Positions 44,718-54,333 of a stretch of DNA of 64,000 bases are shown one piece after another; position 1 is the stretch's first letter, and every line of letters starts with the position of its first letter. The position numbers and the translations under genes are program-made. Below the pieces are notes generated by a model. The model was not told the DNA's origin. It saw only the letters and a list, made by a program, of their open reading frames with translations, and made no database searches. The DNA is from JAXMBN01 sp046349875 (GTDB taxonomy: Bacteria > Planctomycetota > Planctomycetia > Pirellulales > Pirellulaceae). The stretch lies in NCBI GenBank assembly GCA_046349875.1, contig JAXMBN010000014.1, positions 62,001 to 126,000 on the forward strand, written 5' to 3'.

Positions 44718-46295
44718 CTATTCGCCCCTCGCACGTTGCTCGAGCGTTTCACAGAGCGCTCGGCTCTGCACGATGCGAGGGTCTTCGGTTGGAAGCGATG
44801 CCTTTCGTATTTCGTAGCTTCGCTTAGCATACTCCAGGGCTTTGGAATCTTCCCCTTGCTCCCTATGCCCTATCGCTAAAGCCATCAGATGGTCCGCGAT
44901 CCGTGGATGCATCGGCGGCCGAATAGCCTCTTCACTTTGCAATGCCGCCAAGTGTCCATGGAGAGATTCCTTTTTACGATCCAAATGATGCAAGACAATG
45001 GCCATTCGACTTTGCCACTGCGAACCAAGATGGGTTAGCGTGACTTGCTCTAAACTCTCAAGCAACTTCGCTTTAGTGTTTCCAATCTCTTCAGCTTCGG
45101 GCAGGCTCAACAATCGGAGATAGCGCAACCAAATCTGAGGAACAATATCGAGCCTATCCTTTGCTGAAAAACCGTCGAGAACGCTTCGAGCCTCGTCTTT
45201 GCGGTCAGTCGCCAAGAGCAATGAGGCAAAGCCTTGGATCAGCTCTGCTTCATCATTGATCGAGGCGCTTGGAATGGTCAATGCTTCGCGAAACAAGGAT
45301 TCCGCTTCTTCGAAGCGACAACACAACATCAACTCTTTGGCAACGTGAACCAAGGCCCGTCCGAGCTTGGGGTGCTTTGGAGCGATCTTCCGACCAGCCT
45401 CCAAAGCGGGCATGATCAACACGAATGCTTCTTCGTAGTGCCCCGCATCCCACAATAGACTTGCCAAGTCTCCTTTCGCGAGCAGAAGACGAGGATCCTG
45501 AGGGTTTAACAACGTTTCCATACTTGCCAAAATCGAACGATACTTGGCGATTGCCTTATCGAAGTTTTTCTGACTCCGCGCCAATTGCAGCTCGATCGCA
45601 TCGCGAACGAGCTGACCAGCTTGCGATGACGTCAAAGTATTGGCGAGAACCAAAGCTCGTACTAACGAATCTCTCGACCGCAGTTGCGATTGAGTGAGAG
45701 CCAATTCCGTCATCACCAACTCGGGGTGATCCGTGGGAAGGTGCTTCTTGCGGATCTGTAAAGCTTTCGAAAAGGCTTGCTCGGCTTCGCTTGATCGTTG
45801 CTCTTCCAAATGGAGCCAACCGATTTGAAACCAAGTATCGGCTACCGACCGAGCCTCAGGGCCATCCAATCGCACGCGATTTTCCATCACCGTCTGCAAT
45901 AGCAATCGTGCACCTGCTTGCTCGCCTCGCGCTTGCAATAGACAAGCTCGATAAAAATCATGGGTGGTCGTTTCTCTGGATATCTCTTTGGTGTCACGTT
46001 CCGACCTTGTCGATTCACGGATCTTTTCCGCGTCATCCAACAGCTTCTGGGCTGAATCGAGTGCACCCAAGCTTCGATAGACATTGGCCATCGTATCCAT
46101 CATGCGAGCTTGTATGTGAGGTTGATTCCCCAACTCCGATCGAATTCTCTTGGAGGCTCTATCGAGTAATTCGTCGGCATCTAAGTCTTGCTTCGTGACG
46201 TCATCGACAAACCAATTGAGGGTTACTGGGTCGGCAGCCACAAAGACATTTTCAAGAAAGCGAACCACCTCGGCCGCGGTCGTGTGCGCCCCCAT
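44718..46295 (-). CDS. TPR-repeat protein, probably the severed tail of the adjacent kinase
   Basis: A protein of 525 aa consisting of tetratricopeptide-like helix pairs (e.g. IGWLHLEEQRSSEAEQAFSKALQI; MALAIGHREQGEDSKALEYAKRSYEI). It opens with AAEVVRFLENVFVAADP, the phrase that in planctomycete serine/threonine kinases follows the membrane helix and coiled-coil. Just upstream in the same frame an in-frame TAA (46302-46304) interrupts EKEVELRRIAEQEA. Thus kinase and TPR parts were once one protein. It may still be made from ATG 46295 as a soluble protein, because the frame is undamaged for 525 codons. Confidence 0.7.
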   Translation of the reverse strand: MGAHTTAAEVVRFLENVFVAADPVTLNWFVDDVTKQDLDADELLDRASKRIRSELGNQPHIQARMMDTMANVYRSLGALDSAQKLLDDAEKIRESTRSERDTKEISRETTTHDFYRACLLQARGEQAGARLLLQTVMENRVRLDGPEARSVADTWFQIGWLHLEEQRSSEAEQAFSKALQIRKKHLPTDHPELVMTELALTQSQLRSRDSLVRALVLANTLTSSQAGQLVRDAIELQLARSQKNFDKAIAKYRSILASMETLLNPQDPRLLLAKGDLASLLWDAGHYEEAFVLIMPALEAGRKIAPKHPKLGRALVHVAKELMLCCRFEEAESLFREALTIPSASINDEAELIQGFASLLLATDRKDEARSVLDGFSAKDRLDIVPQIWLRYLRLLSLPEAEEIGNTKAKLLESLEQVTLTHLGSQWQSRMAIVLHHLDRKKESLHGHLAALQSEEAIRPPMHPRIADHLMALAIGHREQGEDSKALEYAKRSYEIRKASLPTEDPRIVQSRALCETLEQRARGE

Positions 46296-47584
46296 GGCGC
46301 GTTATGCTTCTTGCTCCGCGATTCGACGCAACTCGACTTCCTTTTCCAGGAATCCGCCATTCTTGCCGCGACAAATACAGATCCACCCGTCATTCCTACA
46401 ACCAACGCCGCTACTATGCATAACAGAGTAGCGACTGCAGGAAACCGACGACACCATCGCCAAGTCTTCTCAATGCTGGTGATAGGTCGCGCTACGATAG
46501 GCCAGCCTGTCAACAGTCGCTGCAAATCCTCTGCGAGCATAGATGCGTTAGCGTATCGTTTCGCGGGATCTTTCTCCAAACACTTCAAGATGATCGTCGA
46601 GAGATCGCTCGATATTTCTTTTCTTTGTCGCCGCGGATCAGGAGGATTGTCTTCGAGAACTTGCTTGAGAATCATCTCGAAACTTCCGCGGAACGGCGTT
46701 TCGCCAGCAACCATTTGATAGAGAATAATTCCCAAAGACCAAATGTCGGTACGACCATCGACGCGGTTGCCTTGCCCGCGAGCTTGTTCAGGGGACATAT
46801 AGCAGGGCGTACCCAGGATCTGCCCTGATTGGGTAATGCTTCCTTCCAGATTCGAATGCTTGGCGAGTCCAAAGTCGATCAAGAGCGGTTTGCCGGTTGC
46901 TTGATCGATCAAGATATTCTGGGGCTTCAAATCGCGATGAATGCATTGCTGATCATGCGAGTAGGCCAGCGCATGCGCAACTTCCATCGCAATACGACAG
47001 GCCCGATCGACATCGATGGCCTCCGATCGTATCACTTCTGCAAGCGAAGGCCCTTCCACAAATTGGCGAACAATACACAGCTCACCATCCCATTCACCGA
47101 TCTCGAGAATTCTCACGATACCTGGGTGCTGGAGACTCGCAGCCGCTTTGGCCTCGCGAAGGAAAAGATCTCGAAGATCGGGGCGGATGGAATGGGCTAA
47201 TTTGAGAGCGACGATGCGATGCAATCGCTCGTCTTCCGCTTGCCAAACTTCCCCGAAGCTGCCACGTCCCAACTTCTCCATCAGTCGAAAGGGGCCAACC
47301 TTTTCACCAGCCACAAGATGCTGCATGGTTCGACTAATCGTCCATTCTGCGTTTCCCAATGTACGTTGGTCGGCCTGACGATCTTTTGGTTCACTCGAAA
47401 GCTCTTTCTCGACCTGCGCCAGTTCGCGACGAAGCATCCCTCGGTACTCGGATGCAATCTGACTCAGATAATAGGACAACTCTCTCGCATTCCCTTGTTG
47501 ATGATCTTGTTCAAAACGATCGCAAAGGGAATCGATCTGCAACAACACACTGGCAGGCAATGAGGAATCAGGCTCGTGCTTCAA
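46223..47584 (-). CDS. Serine/threonine protein kinase coupled to ECF sigma factor, C-terminus frameshifted
   Basis: The best start is TTG 47584: it overlaps the sigma factor stop (TTGA) and GGAGGAG lies just upstream. The Hanks kinase domain (about 80-345) has LGRGSFGEVWQAED, VALKLA, HRDLKPQNILI, LIDFGLAKH and GTPCYMSPEQARG, all intact. A membrane helix (about 380-405, FPAVATLLCIVAALVVGMTGG) follows. After it a shift near 46350 sends the frame into a nonsense tail (SWKRKSSCVESRSKK). The correct frame continues as EKEVELRRIAEQEA and into the TPR gene. It should still give a membrane-bound kinase without its sensor domain. Confidence 0.82.
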   Translation of the reverse strand: MKHEPDSSLPASVLLQIDSLCDRFEQDHQQGNARELSYYLSQIASEYRGMLRRELAQVEKELSSEPKDRQADQRTLGNAEWTISRTMQHLVAGEKVGPFRLMEKLGRGSFGEVWQAEDERLHRIVALKLAHSIRPDLRDLFLREAKAAASLQHPGIVRILEIGEWDGELCIVRQFVEGPSLAEVIRSEAIDVDRACRIAMEVAHALAYSHDQQCIHRDLKPQNILIDQATGKPLLIDFGLAKHSNLEGSITQSGQILGTPCYMSPEQARGQGNRVDGRTDIWSLGIILYQMVAGETPFRGSFEMILKQVLEDNPPDPRRQRKEISSDLSTIILKCLEKDPAKRYANASMLAEDLQRLLTGWPIVARPITSIEKTWRWCRRFPAVATLLCIVAALVVGMTGGSVFVAARMADSWKRKSSCVESRSKKHNAPWGRTRPRPRWFAFLKMSLWLPTQ

Positions 47585-48168
47585 GCTTGCTCCTCCCAAA
47601 TCGCTCGTATCGTGCGGATTTTCCGTTCAACTGTTGCGTGCCCACGATTCAGTTTTTTCGATATTTCTTCAATCGTATACCCTTCCGTTTTCAGCAAAGC
47701 GATCCGTCGCATCTCTTCGGTCGGTAATAGCGATAGCAGTCGTCGAACCTCCTCTTCAAATTCGACGATCATGTCGGGAGTCGGATCCTGGCCGGCCACA
47801 TCGTCCACTGCGGGGATAATGACTCCACCACCCTCACTCGTCTTGGGTGGACATCGCTTCAACCGCTGATCGTATTGCAGCTTGTCGAGCACTTTGCGCT
47901 GCGTGATCACGATGAGCAACTTCCAGAGATCGCTGCGATCATCGATGGCTGGGTACATCCCGCGTATCGCCCCTTTCCAGAGGCTCTCAAAGGCGCTAAG
48001 AGCAATATCTTCCTGGTCCGCATCGGCCTTGCTTACATCGCGGAGTTTTCTCCGAGCTACCTCGGCCATTCGCACAAAGAAACGATCCCACAATGCCTGC
48101 GCCGCTTCTCCATCCCCTGTCTCCAGCTTGCGGTACCAATGTGTAATCGAACCGTCTTCCTCGGTCAT
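47581..48168 (-). CDS. ECF-type RNA polymerase sigma factor
   Basis: A sigma-70 family protein of 195 aa. Region 2 is ALWDRFFVRMAEVARRKL, then ADQEDIALSAFESLWKGA and LWKLLIVITQRKVLDKL. Region 4 is LLSLLPTEEMRRIALLKTEGYTIEEISKKLNRGHATVERKIR, with the HTH. It belongs to the planctomycete ECF groups that sit beside serine/threonine kinases. Its stop overlaps the kinase start, so the kinase is likely to control it by phosphorylation or shared signalling. No anti-sigma gene is visible. Targets unknown. Confidence 0.9.
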   Translation of the reverse strand: MTEEDGSITHWYRKLETGDGEAAQALWDRFFVRMAEVARRKLRDVSKADADQEDIALSAFESLWKGAIRGMYPAIDDRSDLWKLLIVITQRKVLDKLQYDQRLKRCPPKTSEGGGVIIPAVDDVAGQDPTPDMIVEFEEEVRRLLSLLPTEEMRRIALLKTEGYTIEEISKKLNRGHATVERKIRTIRAIWEEQA

Positions 48169-48290
48169 CGTCCTTTCGCCGTCTCCATCCCCGCTTTAGC
48201 GCAGGAATCCGCGTAACCCATCGATCAAAGCCCACCCCCCTTTCTATTATACTCGCTTAGCCTAACCCCCGCACGGGGCAGAAACTGCCT

Positions 48291-49301
48291 CTAGTCTCTC
48301 ATACCCATGCGACTCATGGCATCACGACTTATGTCGGGAAAATCGGTGAAGAATCCGTCAACACGAAGGTTCTTGGAAAGAAATCGATGGAGTTCATCGA
48401 TATTGAAAATCCACTTGGGAAGCGAGTCTTTCCGAATGGTATAGGGATGTACCTGTAAATTCAACGCATGAGCTCTCTCGACCAACCCTGACGAGCTCAG
48501 TTCGCGTGCCGAATCGACATCGATAACCCAGTCCAACGATGGCCCGATACCGTCTGCATATCTGGCGATCTCGGCTAGGTATGCCTCCCAACCATCCGAA
48601 GAAGATACCGGCCGGTCCCCACCAGTCAATTGAATGAGCTTCAACTCACAACCAGAAGACTTGAGCAATCGAAGTTCATCGGCTTCAAAGCACTGTACGA
48701 AACATGCATCCTCTTTGGTCGAATACCCAAGTTGTTTAAGCAAAGGTAGGAGTTTCTCGCCCATCGAGTATCCGAGGTTCTGTCGATGGAAGGCAGGCGA
48801 CTTAAGCTCGACATAGATACCCACTTCCGTATGCTGCACTTTGTTCCAACCCCGTATCAATGCAACCTCTTGTTCGAGCCGCATCAGGTGCTGGCCGAAG
48901 CCTCCGGGAAACCGTGAAGCAAAGGCTTGTTGCCCCGTTTTGCGCTGTGTCCGTTCATGCACAGTCAGCTTTTGAATTTCGTCCCAGGTGAAATCGACAA
49001 AATAGAAACGCCCATCTGGGCGATGTCGATCGGGATACCGGTCTTCAACGTCGGTTGTATCCTCCATGGTGATGTCGTGACTCACCACGAAGACACCATC
49101 CTTGGAAAGTACCACATCTTGCTCGACGTAATCAGCACCTTGAGACAAGGCTAAGACCTTGGCTCCCTCGGTGTGTTCCGGCAAATAACCACTTGCACCG
49201 CGATGCGCAATGATGATCGGAGACTTCTTCTCCGTTTGCGCTTGAAGGGGAGTTCCAATTGCCAACCCCAAAAACCATCCAAGCGCAATCACTTTGTTCA
49301 T
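48291..49301 (-). CDS. Secreted glycerophosphodiester phosphodiesterase
   Basis: A protein of 336 aa with a signal peptide (about 1-21). A GDPD TIM barrel: IIAHRGASGYLPEHT with the catalytic His-Arg, EQDVVLSKDGVFVVSHD with the metal Glu/Asp and second His, and ELKSPAFH with the third metal ligand. It hydrolyses glycerophosphodiesters to glycerol-3-phosphate plus an alcohol in the periplasm (GlpQ-like). The late DGFFTDFPD motif is present. The sigma factor lies 122 bases downstream on the same strand. Confidence 0.92.
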   Translation of the reverse strand: MNKVIALGWFLGLAIGTPLQAQTEKKSPIIIAHRGASGYLPEHTEGAKVLALSQGADYVEQDVVLSKDGVFVVSHDITMEDTTDVEDRYPDRHRPDGRFYFVDFTWDEIQKLTVHERTQRKTGQQAFASRFPGGFGQHLMRLEQEVALIRGWNKVQHTEVGIYVELKSPAFHRQNLGYSMGEKLLPLLKQLGYSTKEDACFVQCFEADELRLLKSSGCELKLIQLTGGDRPVSSSDGWEAYLAEIARYADGIGPSLDWVIDVDSARELSSSGLVERAHALNLQVHPYTIRKDSLPKWIFNIDELHRFLSKNLRVDGFFTDFPDISRDAMSRMGMRD

Positions 49302-49339
49302 AAAAGCTCACATCTCATCATCAGCAGGAAATAGCTCGT

Positions 49340-51649
49340 CTATAAAATATAGACTACGCCTTCCAACTCGACGACGATGGGCTCATTAAGATCGAGCAAA
49401 GGTTGCAACAAAGTCATATGCTTTTCGAGCAATGCGAAATACTCATCGCTGAATTTTGTAACTTTCTTCGCTGTGGTCGGAATTGTTTCACCCACTTTTG
49501 AGTCAAGCCATTGACCTTCCTTCTGTTGGAAAAAGACTCGATCTCCAGAGCGACGCATGGGTGAAGAGGGTCGAGCCCTTGGTCCGGCAGCTTGAGATGC
49601 CACTTCAGGTCGACCTGGAATTCGCGCTTCCGAACCCATTCCGTAACCCATACCCATTCCGGCGCCGCGAGCGAGCGATTGAGATCTCTCGTTGGCTTCC
49701 ATGTTATCTGCCAACGATTGCGACTTGGCGATCTGCCTTTGGGAAAATGCCTTTGTACCGGACTCTTGTTCGAGAGCACCAAGTCGACGGAACGTTTCAT
49801 CACGCACACTTGAAGCCGTTCGCGTTCCGAGCGGCTCCTCTGCCAAGAACGCTGTGTATTCCGTCAAAATGCCATATTTCTTGGCGATATGTATGAGTTC
49901 CTTCACGAGCTCTTCTTTCTTTCCTTCGAGATCGATCTCTTCGATCAACGCCGCAACTCGTCGCGATGCCCACAGGGTTGCAACAAAAGACTTGTCGGCT
50001 CGCTTACTCACCGAATCCAAATCGATCGTTTGTTCGTACTGCATTTCCTTCTTGCCAAGCATTCCACGAACAACGAGTGTCGCGATACCCGTTCCTTCAA
50101 ATCGACCTGCGATACTCGTCTGATCCCCAGAGAACAGGTCCATGATCTTCGTCGGATATACCGAAGTCACCTTGGTACCCGAACCCTTCATCTCCCATCG
50201 CACATCCGACAAAGCCGGTTGCCCAAGCCGATCGTAAAGGCCTGACACTGAAGCCTCGATGTCTTCGTCAGGCGCTACAAAGAACGTCTGCCCAAAACAC
50301 TCCGCACTCAATCGATTCATCAACTTGCTATTCACATCATGCCCGACGCCAAAGTTGAATATCCGTGACCGATTTCGATTTGCTTTTGTGGCATGAGCGA
50401 CGATCTGTCGTTCATCGCGCTCGCCCACCGTGGGAATGCCGTCGGATAGATGAACGATATACGCGGGACGATCACTTTTCGAAACCATTTTCAGGGCAGT
50501 ATCGAGCGCTTGATCGATATTGGTGCTGCCACTGGCACTCAATGTATTGACGAACGACTTTGCACTCTCCAACATGGCTGTATCGGAAGCGTCGATCAAA
50601 TCTTCTCGAAAGGTAGTGATCTGGCTATCGTAAACGACGATTCCAATTCGATCATGCTTAGGCAAGTGGTTGAGAATATAGAGCAATGCTTGCCTTGCCT
50701 GATCGATCTTCTTACCTCGCATGCTTCCCGATTTATCCAAGACCAACACGATATCCTTTGGCGTTTGGTCAGCCTGCGCTTCAAAATCAGGATGAAGAAG
50801 GAGCAGAAAGTACCCTGCCTCATTTCGATCAGGTGCGTATCCCAAGAAGTCGGCAACCAGTGGACTATCGGTGGACGATGCGATCAAGCGAAAATCGGTC
50901 ATCGGTACCTGCGAGACGGTCGAGTACCTTACTGTGGCCGAATGATCTGAGGATCGTTTGACATCGATGGTGTGAGTCGGCGAATAAATGTTCCCCAGCT
51001 TTTGTGTATCTTCGATATAAACTTGAATCGAGAGCTTCTCGATCGGGTGGCTGCTATACCCTGCCGCCTTGAGCGGTGCAAACCATTCAACCATCCGATT
51101 GGTCTTGCGCAGCACATGGTTGTACGAGATCGATACGGTCCGCTCGGCTCCCGGAGGAATCGGAAATACCTGCGTTTGCAATAACCCCGAACCAATCCAC
51201 TGAACGAGCGCAGGGTCTTGACTCTTACGAACATAGCTTTGATAGACGCGGCGAGCTTCATCGACAGGTAATATCTTCCCTTCGATCTCCTTGCCATCAA
51301 CCATGAAGGTGATTCCATCCACCACGGCATCATACGGAACCGGCATAATGCAACGAGCTTCAACTGTTTGCGAACCTTCGTTCACAAAGGTTTGACTCAT
51401 CTGAACCCGAACAACCGATTGCACAATCTTGGCGTCGATCTCTACGCTCTTTACCCGATAGAGCAAAGGAATCGATGGCTCGGGAACAGGGGGACGGGGA
51501 ATGGGGCGCGGCAGATGCCAGTGATAACTGTCGGATTCAATGACAAGAATTCCTTGTCCCTGCACTCCATTCGATCCGAGGACCATGAGGGCCAAGAAGA
51601 AACCCCAACTCGCCCAGACTAGCTCTCTTACCGACTTGATTCGACGCAT
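49340..51649 (-). CDS. VIT and von Willebrand A domain surface protein
   Basis: A protein of 769 aa from ATG 51649. A signal peptide or anchor (about 13-32) is followed by a VIT domain (about 60-195, YRVKSVEIDAKIVQSVVRV) and a VWA domain (about 300-470). The VWA domain has the MIDAS site DKSGS, Thr in SGSTNIDQAL and Asp in LSDGIPT, so it should bind metal. The C-terminal third is low-complexity, Gly/Met- and Arg/Pro-rich. The pair VIT-VWA occurs in inter-alpha-trypsin-inhibitor-like proteins and in planctomycetes in many copies. Role probably adhesive or in surface protein binding; unproven. Confidence 0.88.
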   Translation of the reverse strand: MRRIKSVRELVWASWGFFLALMVLGSNGVQGQGILVIESDSYHWHLPRPIPRPPVPEPSIPLLYRVKSVEIDAKIVQSVVRVQMSQTFVNEGSQTVEARCIMPVPYDAVVDGITFMVDGKEIEGKILPVDEARRVYQSYVRKSQDPALVQWIGSGLLQTQVFPIPPGAERTVSISYNHVLRKTNRMVEWFAPLKAAGYSSHPIEKLSIQVYIEDTQKLGNIYSPTHTIDVKRSSDHSATVRYSTVSQVPMTDFRLIASSTDSPLVADFLGYAPDRNEAGYFLLLLHPDFEAQADQTPKDIVLVLDKSGSMRGKKIDQARQALLYILNHLPKHDRIGIVVYDSQITTFREDLIDASDTAMLESAKSFVNTLSASGSTNIDQALDTALKMVSKSDRPAYIVHLSDGIPTVGERDERQIVAHATKANRNRSRIFNFGVGHDVNSKLMNRLSAECFGQTFFVAPDEDIEASVSGLYDRLGQPALSDVRWEMKGSGTKVTSVYPTKIMDLFSGDQTSIAGRFEGTGIATLVVRGMLGKKEMQYEQTIDLDSVSKRADKSFVATLWASRRVAALIEEIDLEGKKEELVKELIHIAKKYGILTEYTAFLAEEPLGTRTASSVRDETFRRLGALEQESGTKAFSQRQIAKSQSLADNMEANERSQSLARGAGMGMGYGMGSEARIPGRPEVASQAAGPRARPSSPMRRSGDRVFFQQKEGQWLDSKVGETIPTTAKKVTKFSDEYFALLEKHMTLLQPLLDLNEPIVVELEGVVYIL

Positions 51650-51847
51650 GATCGACCCTCGACTAGATGCCAGCAATGACCCTCACCGAGCCAATCCTCA
51701 GCTGGGGTATCGAAACTTCATTTTATCGCCCCTGCGTAAATTGCTGGGGTTTCGGGCATAGACGATTCGATTCAAGCTTCGGTTCCCAAATCTGGGATTC
51801 GAGCTTGAACCCCAGAACCGGTCTTGGAAATCGAGCCCCTGCGTGGC

Positions 51848-53233
51848 CTAAAGGTCTTGGCGATGAAGATAGAGGCAACCGAGCAAAAGCATGACGCCGA
51901 TGAAAATGCTATTGCTCCAAAGCGGTTGCCACGGATCGATCTTCGGTCGGGCATCGGTCAATCCGCTCGTGTCGAAATTGAATGCCACCTTCTCTTCACG
52001 TTGCAAACAATATTGAATTGTTTCGTCCACGGCCGAAGGCTTAGGGTTGACCCAATAGATTGGAAGGACCGCCCAGTAATAGACTCGATCGATTACCCGC
52101 ATACTTGGACGGGCAATCACCTCTGACTTGTCCGTTTTGAGATCCCATCGATCCAGTTGGTTGATATGATGAGCAACCACCAGATGCCCTTGCGGGTCGA
52201 AGGCAATGGCAACACCTTCACCTTGCCCAATCATCTTAGGCTTCTCCACCTTGGATCCATCCTTGGAAATGATCCAGATATCTCCATCACCATTGAGCAA
52301 TACGAACGATTGATCGATCGGAGAAACAAGGAGGCGCCGTGGCTTCTGCTTGCCGATGGCATCGAGCGTCTTTCGATCCTCCGAGGCCAATGATCCCAGG
52401 ATGGGAACGCGATCCTCGCCAACCAAGAGCCAATGATCCTGGTTTGCACCAACCAAGGCTATAACTTCCTTCTTGTCGAAGACTTCGACGTCGGAAACCG
52501 ATTCCCATTTCTTGGAATCATTCGGACGCAACACGTTCACGCGTCCTTGATGATAAACCACGATCGATGTTTCTTCGGGTGTGGCCCCAAAATCCATCGG
52601 AGGAACCGGCATCCAACTTTCAACGGAAACCTGTGAATAGGCTCCACCCGCTTTGACCTGTGGTGCCATTCGACTGAATGCATCCTTAATGAAGTCCGCT
52701 ACGGCCCCTTGGGATTCCGTTTTGTTTCCAATCTTCGTTCGATCCAATTGAAACAAGCCTACATCGGTGAGAACGAGGATCGTATTCTGAAACTCGATAG
52801 CTCGCCTCGTTTTGACCGGGAAGTTGGGCGCCGTATCCGTTCGCTTATCGCTCCAAAATTCACTCTTCGTTGAAGAGAGTTGTTCCTCTTGGGCTTCCTC
52901 TTTTACTGAATCGCCGTCACCACTCTTGTTTTCGGAACTCTTGTCTTCCGCATTCTTCTTTTCGACGTTGCTGGCATCGCCATCCACCGCCGATTTTTTG
53001 GTGGCGCTCGATGGTTGTCTGAGTTCACTCAAGTTGGCAATGGTCGTGCGAATGTTGTCGGTCTCCATTCCAAACGGATTCTGGAATGTGCGACCGTATA
53101 TCAGTTCACCTTTATCGGCAAACCAGTACGGCCCGAGTATCTTTGCATTTCCACCCCGTGTCGAATCATAGGCAACTTGCCATGTCATTTTCTTCGAGTC
53201 CCACATGGTCAACGCTCCATCTTGCGCAGACAA
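51848..53233 (-). CDS. Intact C-terminal extension of a broken ABC-2 permease
   Basis: A 461-aa open frame from TTG 53233 (MSAQDGALTM). It carries beta-propeller-like text with repeated Trp/Asp turns (VLVLTDVGLFQLDRTKIG, GDGDIWIISKDGSKV, VVAHHINQLDRWDLKTD), a charged linker rich in Lys/Glu/Ser, and a C-terminal membrane helix (FIGVMLLLGCLYLH). It is the last part of the ABC exporter permease decayed further upstream. The domain is joined to it through SFSGRTVFLSAQDG. It reads cleanly for 461 codons, so it may be retained or the break may be recent. Function unknown; a periplasmic sensing or export-checking role is possible. Confidence 0.6.
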   Translation of the reverse strand: MSAQDGALTMWDSKKMTWQVAYDSTRGGNAKILGPYWFADKGELIYGRTFQNPFGMETDNIRTTIANLSELRQPSSATKKSAVDGDASNVEKKNAEDKSSENKSGDGDSVKEEAQEEQLSSTKSEFWSDKRTDTAPNFPVKTRRAIEFQNTILVLTDVGLFQLDRTKIGNKTESQGAVADFIKDAFSRMAPQVKAGGAYSQVSVESWMPVPPMDFGATPEETSIVVYHQGRVNVLRPNDSKKWESVSDVEVFDKKEVIALVGANQDHWLLVGEDRVPILGSLASEDRKTLDAIGKQKPRRLLVSPIDQSFVLLNGDGDIWIISKDGSKVEKPKMIGQGEGVAIAFDPQGHLVVAHHINQLDRWDLKTDKSEVIARPSMRVIDRVYYWAVLPIYWVNPKPSAVDETIQYCLQREEKVAFNFDTSGLTDARPKIDPWQPLWSNSIFIGVMLLLGCLYLHRQDL

Positions 53234-54333
53234 AAATACTGTTCGCCCACTAAACGAATCTCATTGACCTTCGGGGAAAATTTTTCAATGAATGGCCAAT
53301 GATGTCGTGAGCGATTCCAATAACGAAACAGATCAACCAAAAGACGGCTGTTACCACCACTGAGACGATGGCATTTTTCCAGATCAAACCAACCAGCCGC
53401 AGAAACGCTATAGAAGATCATGAAAATGAACACGAACACCGGGATGCACACGAGCAATCCTGCATTCCAAATGCCGAGCCGCATTCCGGCAATCAAATAA
53501 AGCCCCAGGAGGAGGTAAGCGATATTGATCGGCAACAAAGATCGTGCCCTTGCTAAAACTTTTAGAAAGAAACAGCAACGAACGGGAAACAGGTTTGCTG
53601 AGAAGCAGGTGAAGCGACCCAGGCTGGAACATATCGGGCACCATGGGACTGGTCACCACGATGGCGACCAACATGGCCACGATACCCAAAACCAACCTTC
53701 ATCACCATCTGCGGCACAATCGTCTCAACAATCATTCGGACTTTGCGACTCGAAAGGGGCAAAGGCGACAACTTCCGACCTTCATGCCTGCATAGCCAAC
53801 CTGTAAAATGCGATTCTGCCGGGATAGCGCAGCGCATTGGGGAAAAAGCATATTCGATGAGCCGACGATTGAGATGTTGACGATCTAACTCGGAGAGCTG
53901 TTCGACCGGTTTCTCCAAGAACTCTTGAGTCGGCTCGCTTGGCAGCCGTCGGCCATGCCTCTTCGTCATACAGCGTTTTGGAGTTCAAGCTCGTTCGCCA
54001 TACCCCGCGACGCGACCACTGGAAAACTCCTTCCTTCCTTTCTTTCTCGCGTAAGTAGCTCCTGCGAATCGCTTTTCATCGCAGCCACAACCGCCTGCTG
54101 GGCTTTCGTTCCTTTCTTGCGGGCCGCCGCTTCGAGCTTTTCAACCATCGAATCGCGGAGGAGCGGTCTCACTCGATGCAACTCATAAAGGAGCGATCAG
54201 CACAAAATCCAAAAGGAGCAACCCCGGCCAAGATGAGTGTCCAAGCAATCATCAAGAACCAAAGCACTTTCGATCCCATCGCTTCGACGAAGGAATCATA
54301 GATCACTGCGAGATAGGGTTTCGTATACGCCAT
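51848..54333 (-). pseudogene. Decayed ABC-2 exporter permease with C-terminal extension
   Basis: The original start is ATG 54333 (MAYTKPYLAVIYDSFVEAMG, then membrane helix KVLWFLMIAWTLILAGVAP). It continues through other frames: RVRPLLRDSMVEKLEAA, QEFLEKPVEQLSELDRQH, CRHEGRKLSPLPLSS, GIVAMLVAIVVTSPMVPDMF, LHLLLSKPVSRSLLFLSK, LPINIAYLLLGLYLIAG and LVCIPVFVFIFMIFYS. Then comes the intact extension after 53233. About seven indels are needed. The phrase LLLSKPVSRSLLFLSK is typical of ABC-2/NosY-type permeases (normally LLLSKPVSR..FLLGK). Export of an unknown substrate together with the ATPase upstream. Confidence 0.75.

Noticed and set aside
52812..53171. A plus-strand coding gene at 52812-53171
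   Set aside because: It is the antisense of the Lys/Glu/Ser-rich linker in the intact permease extension, whose composition gives open antisense frames.
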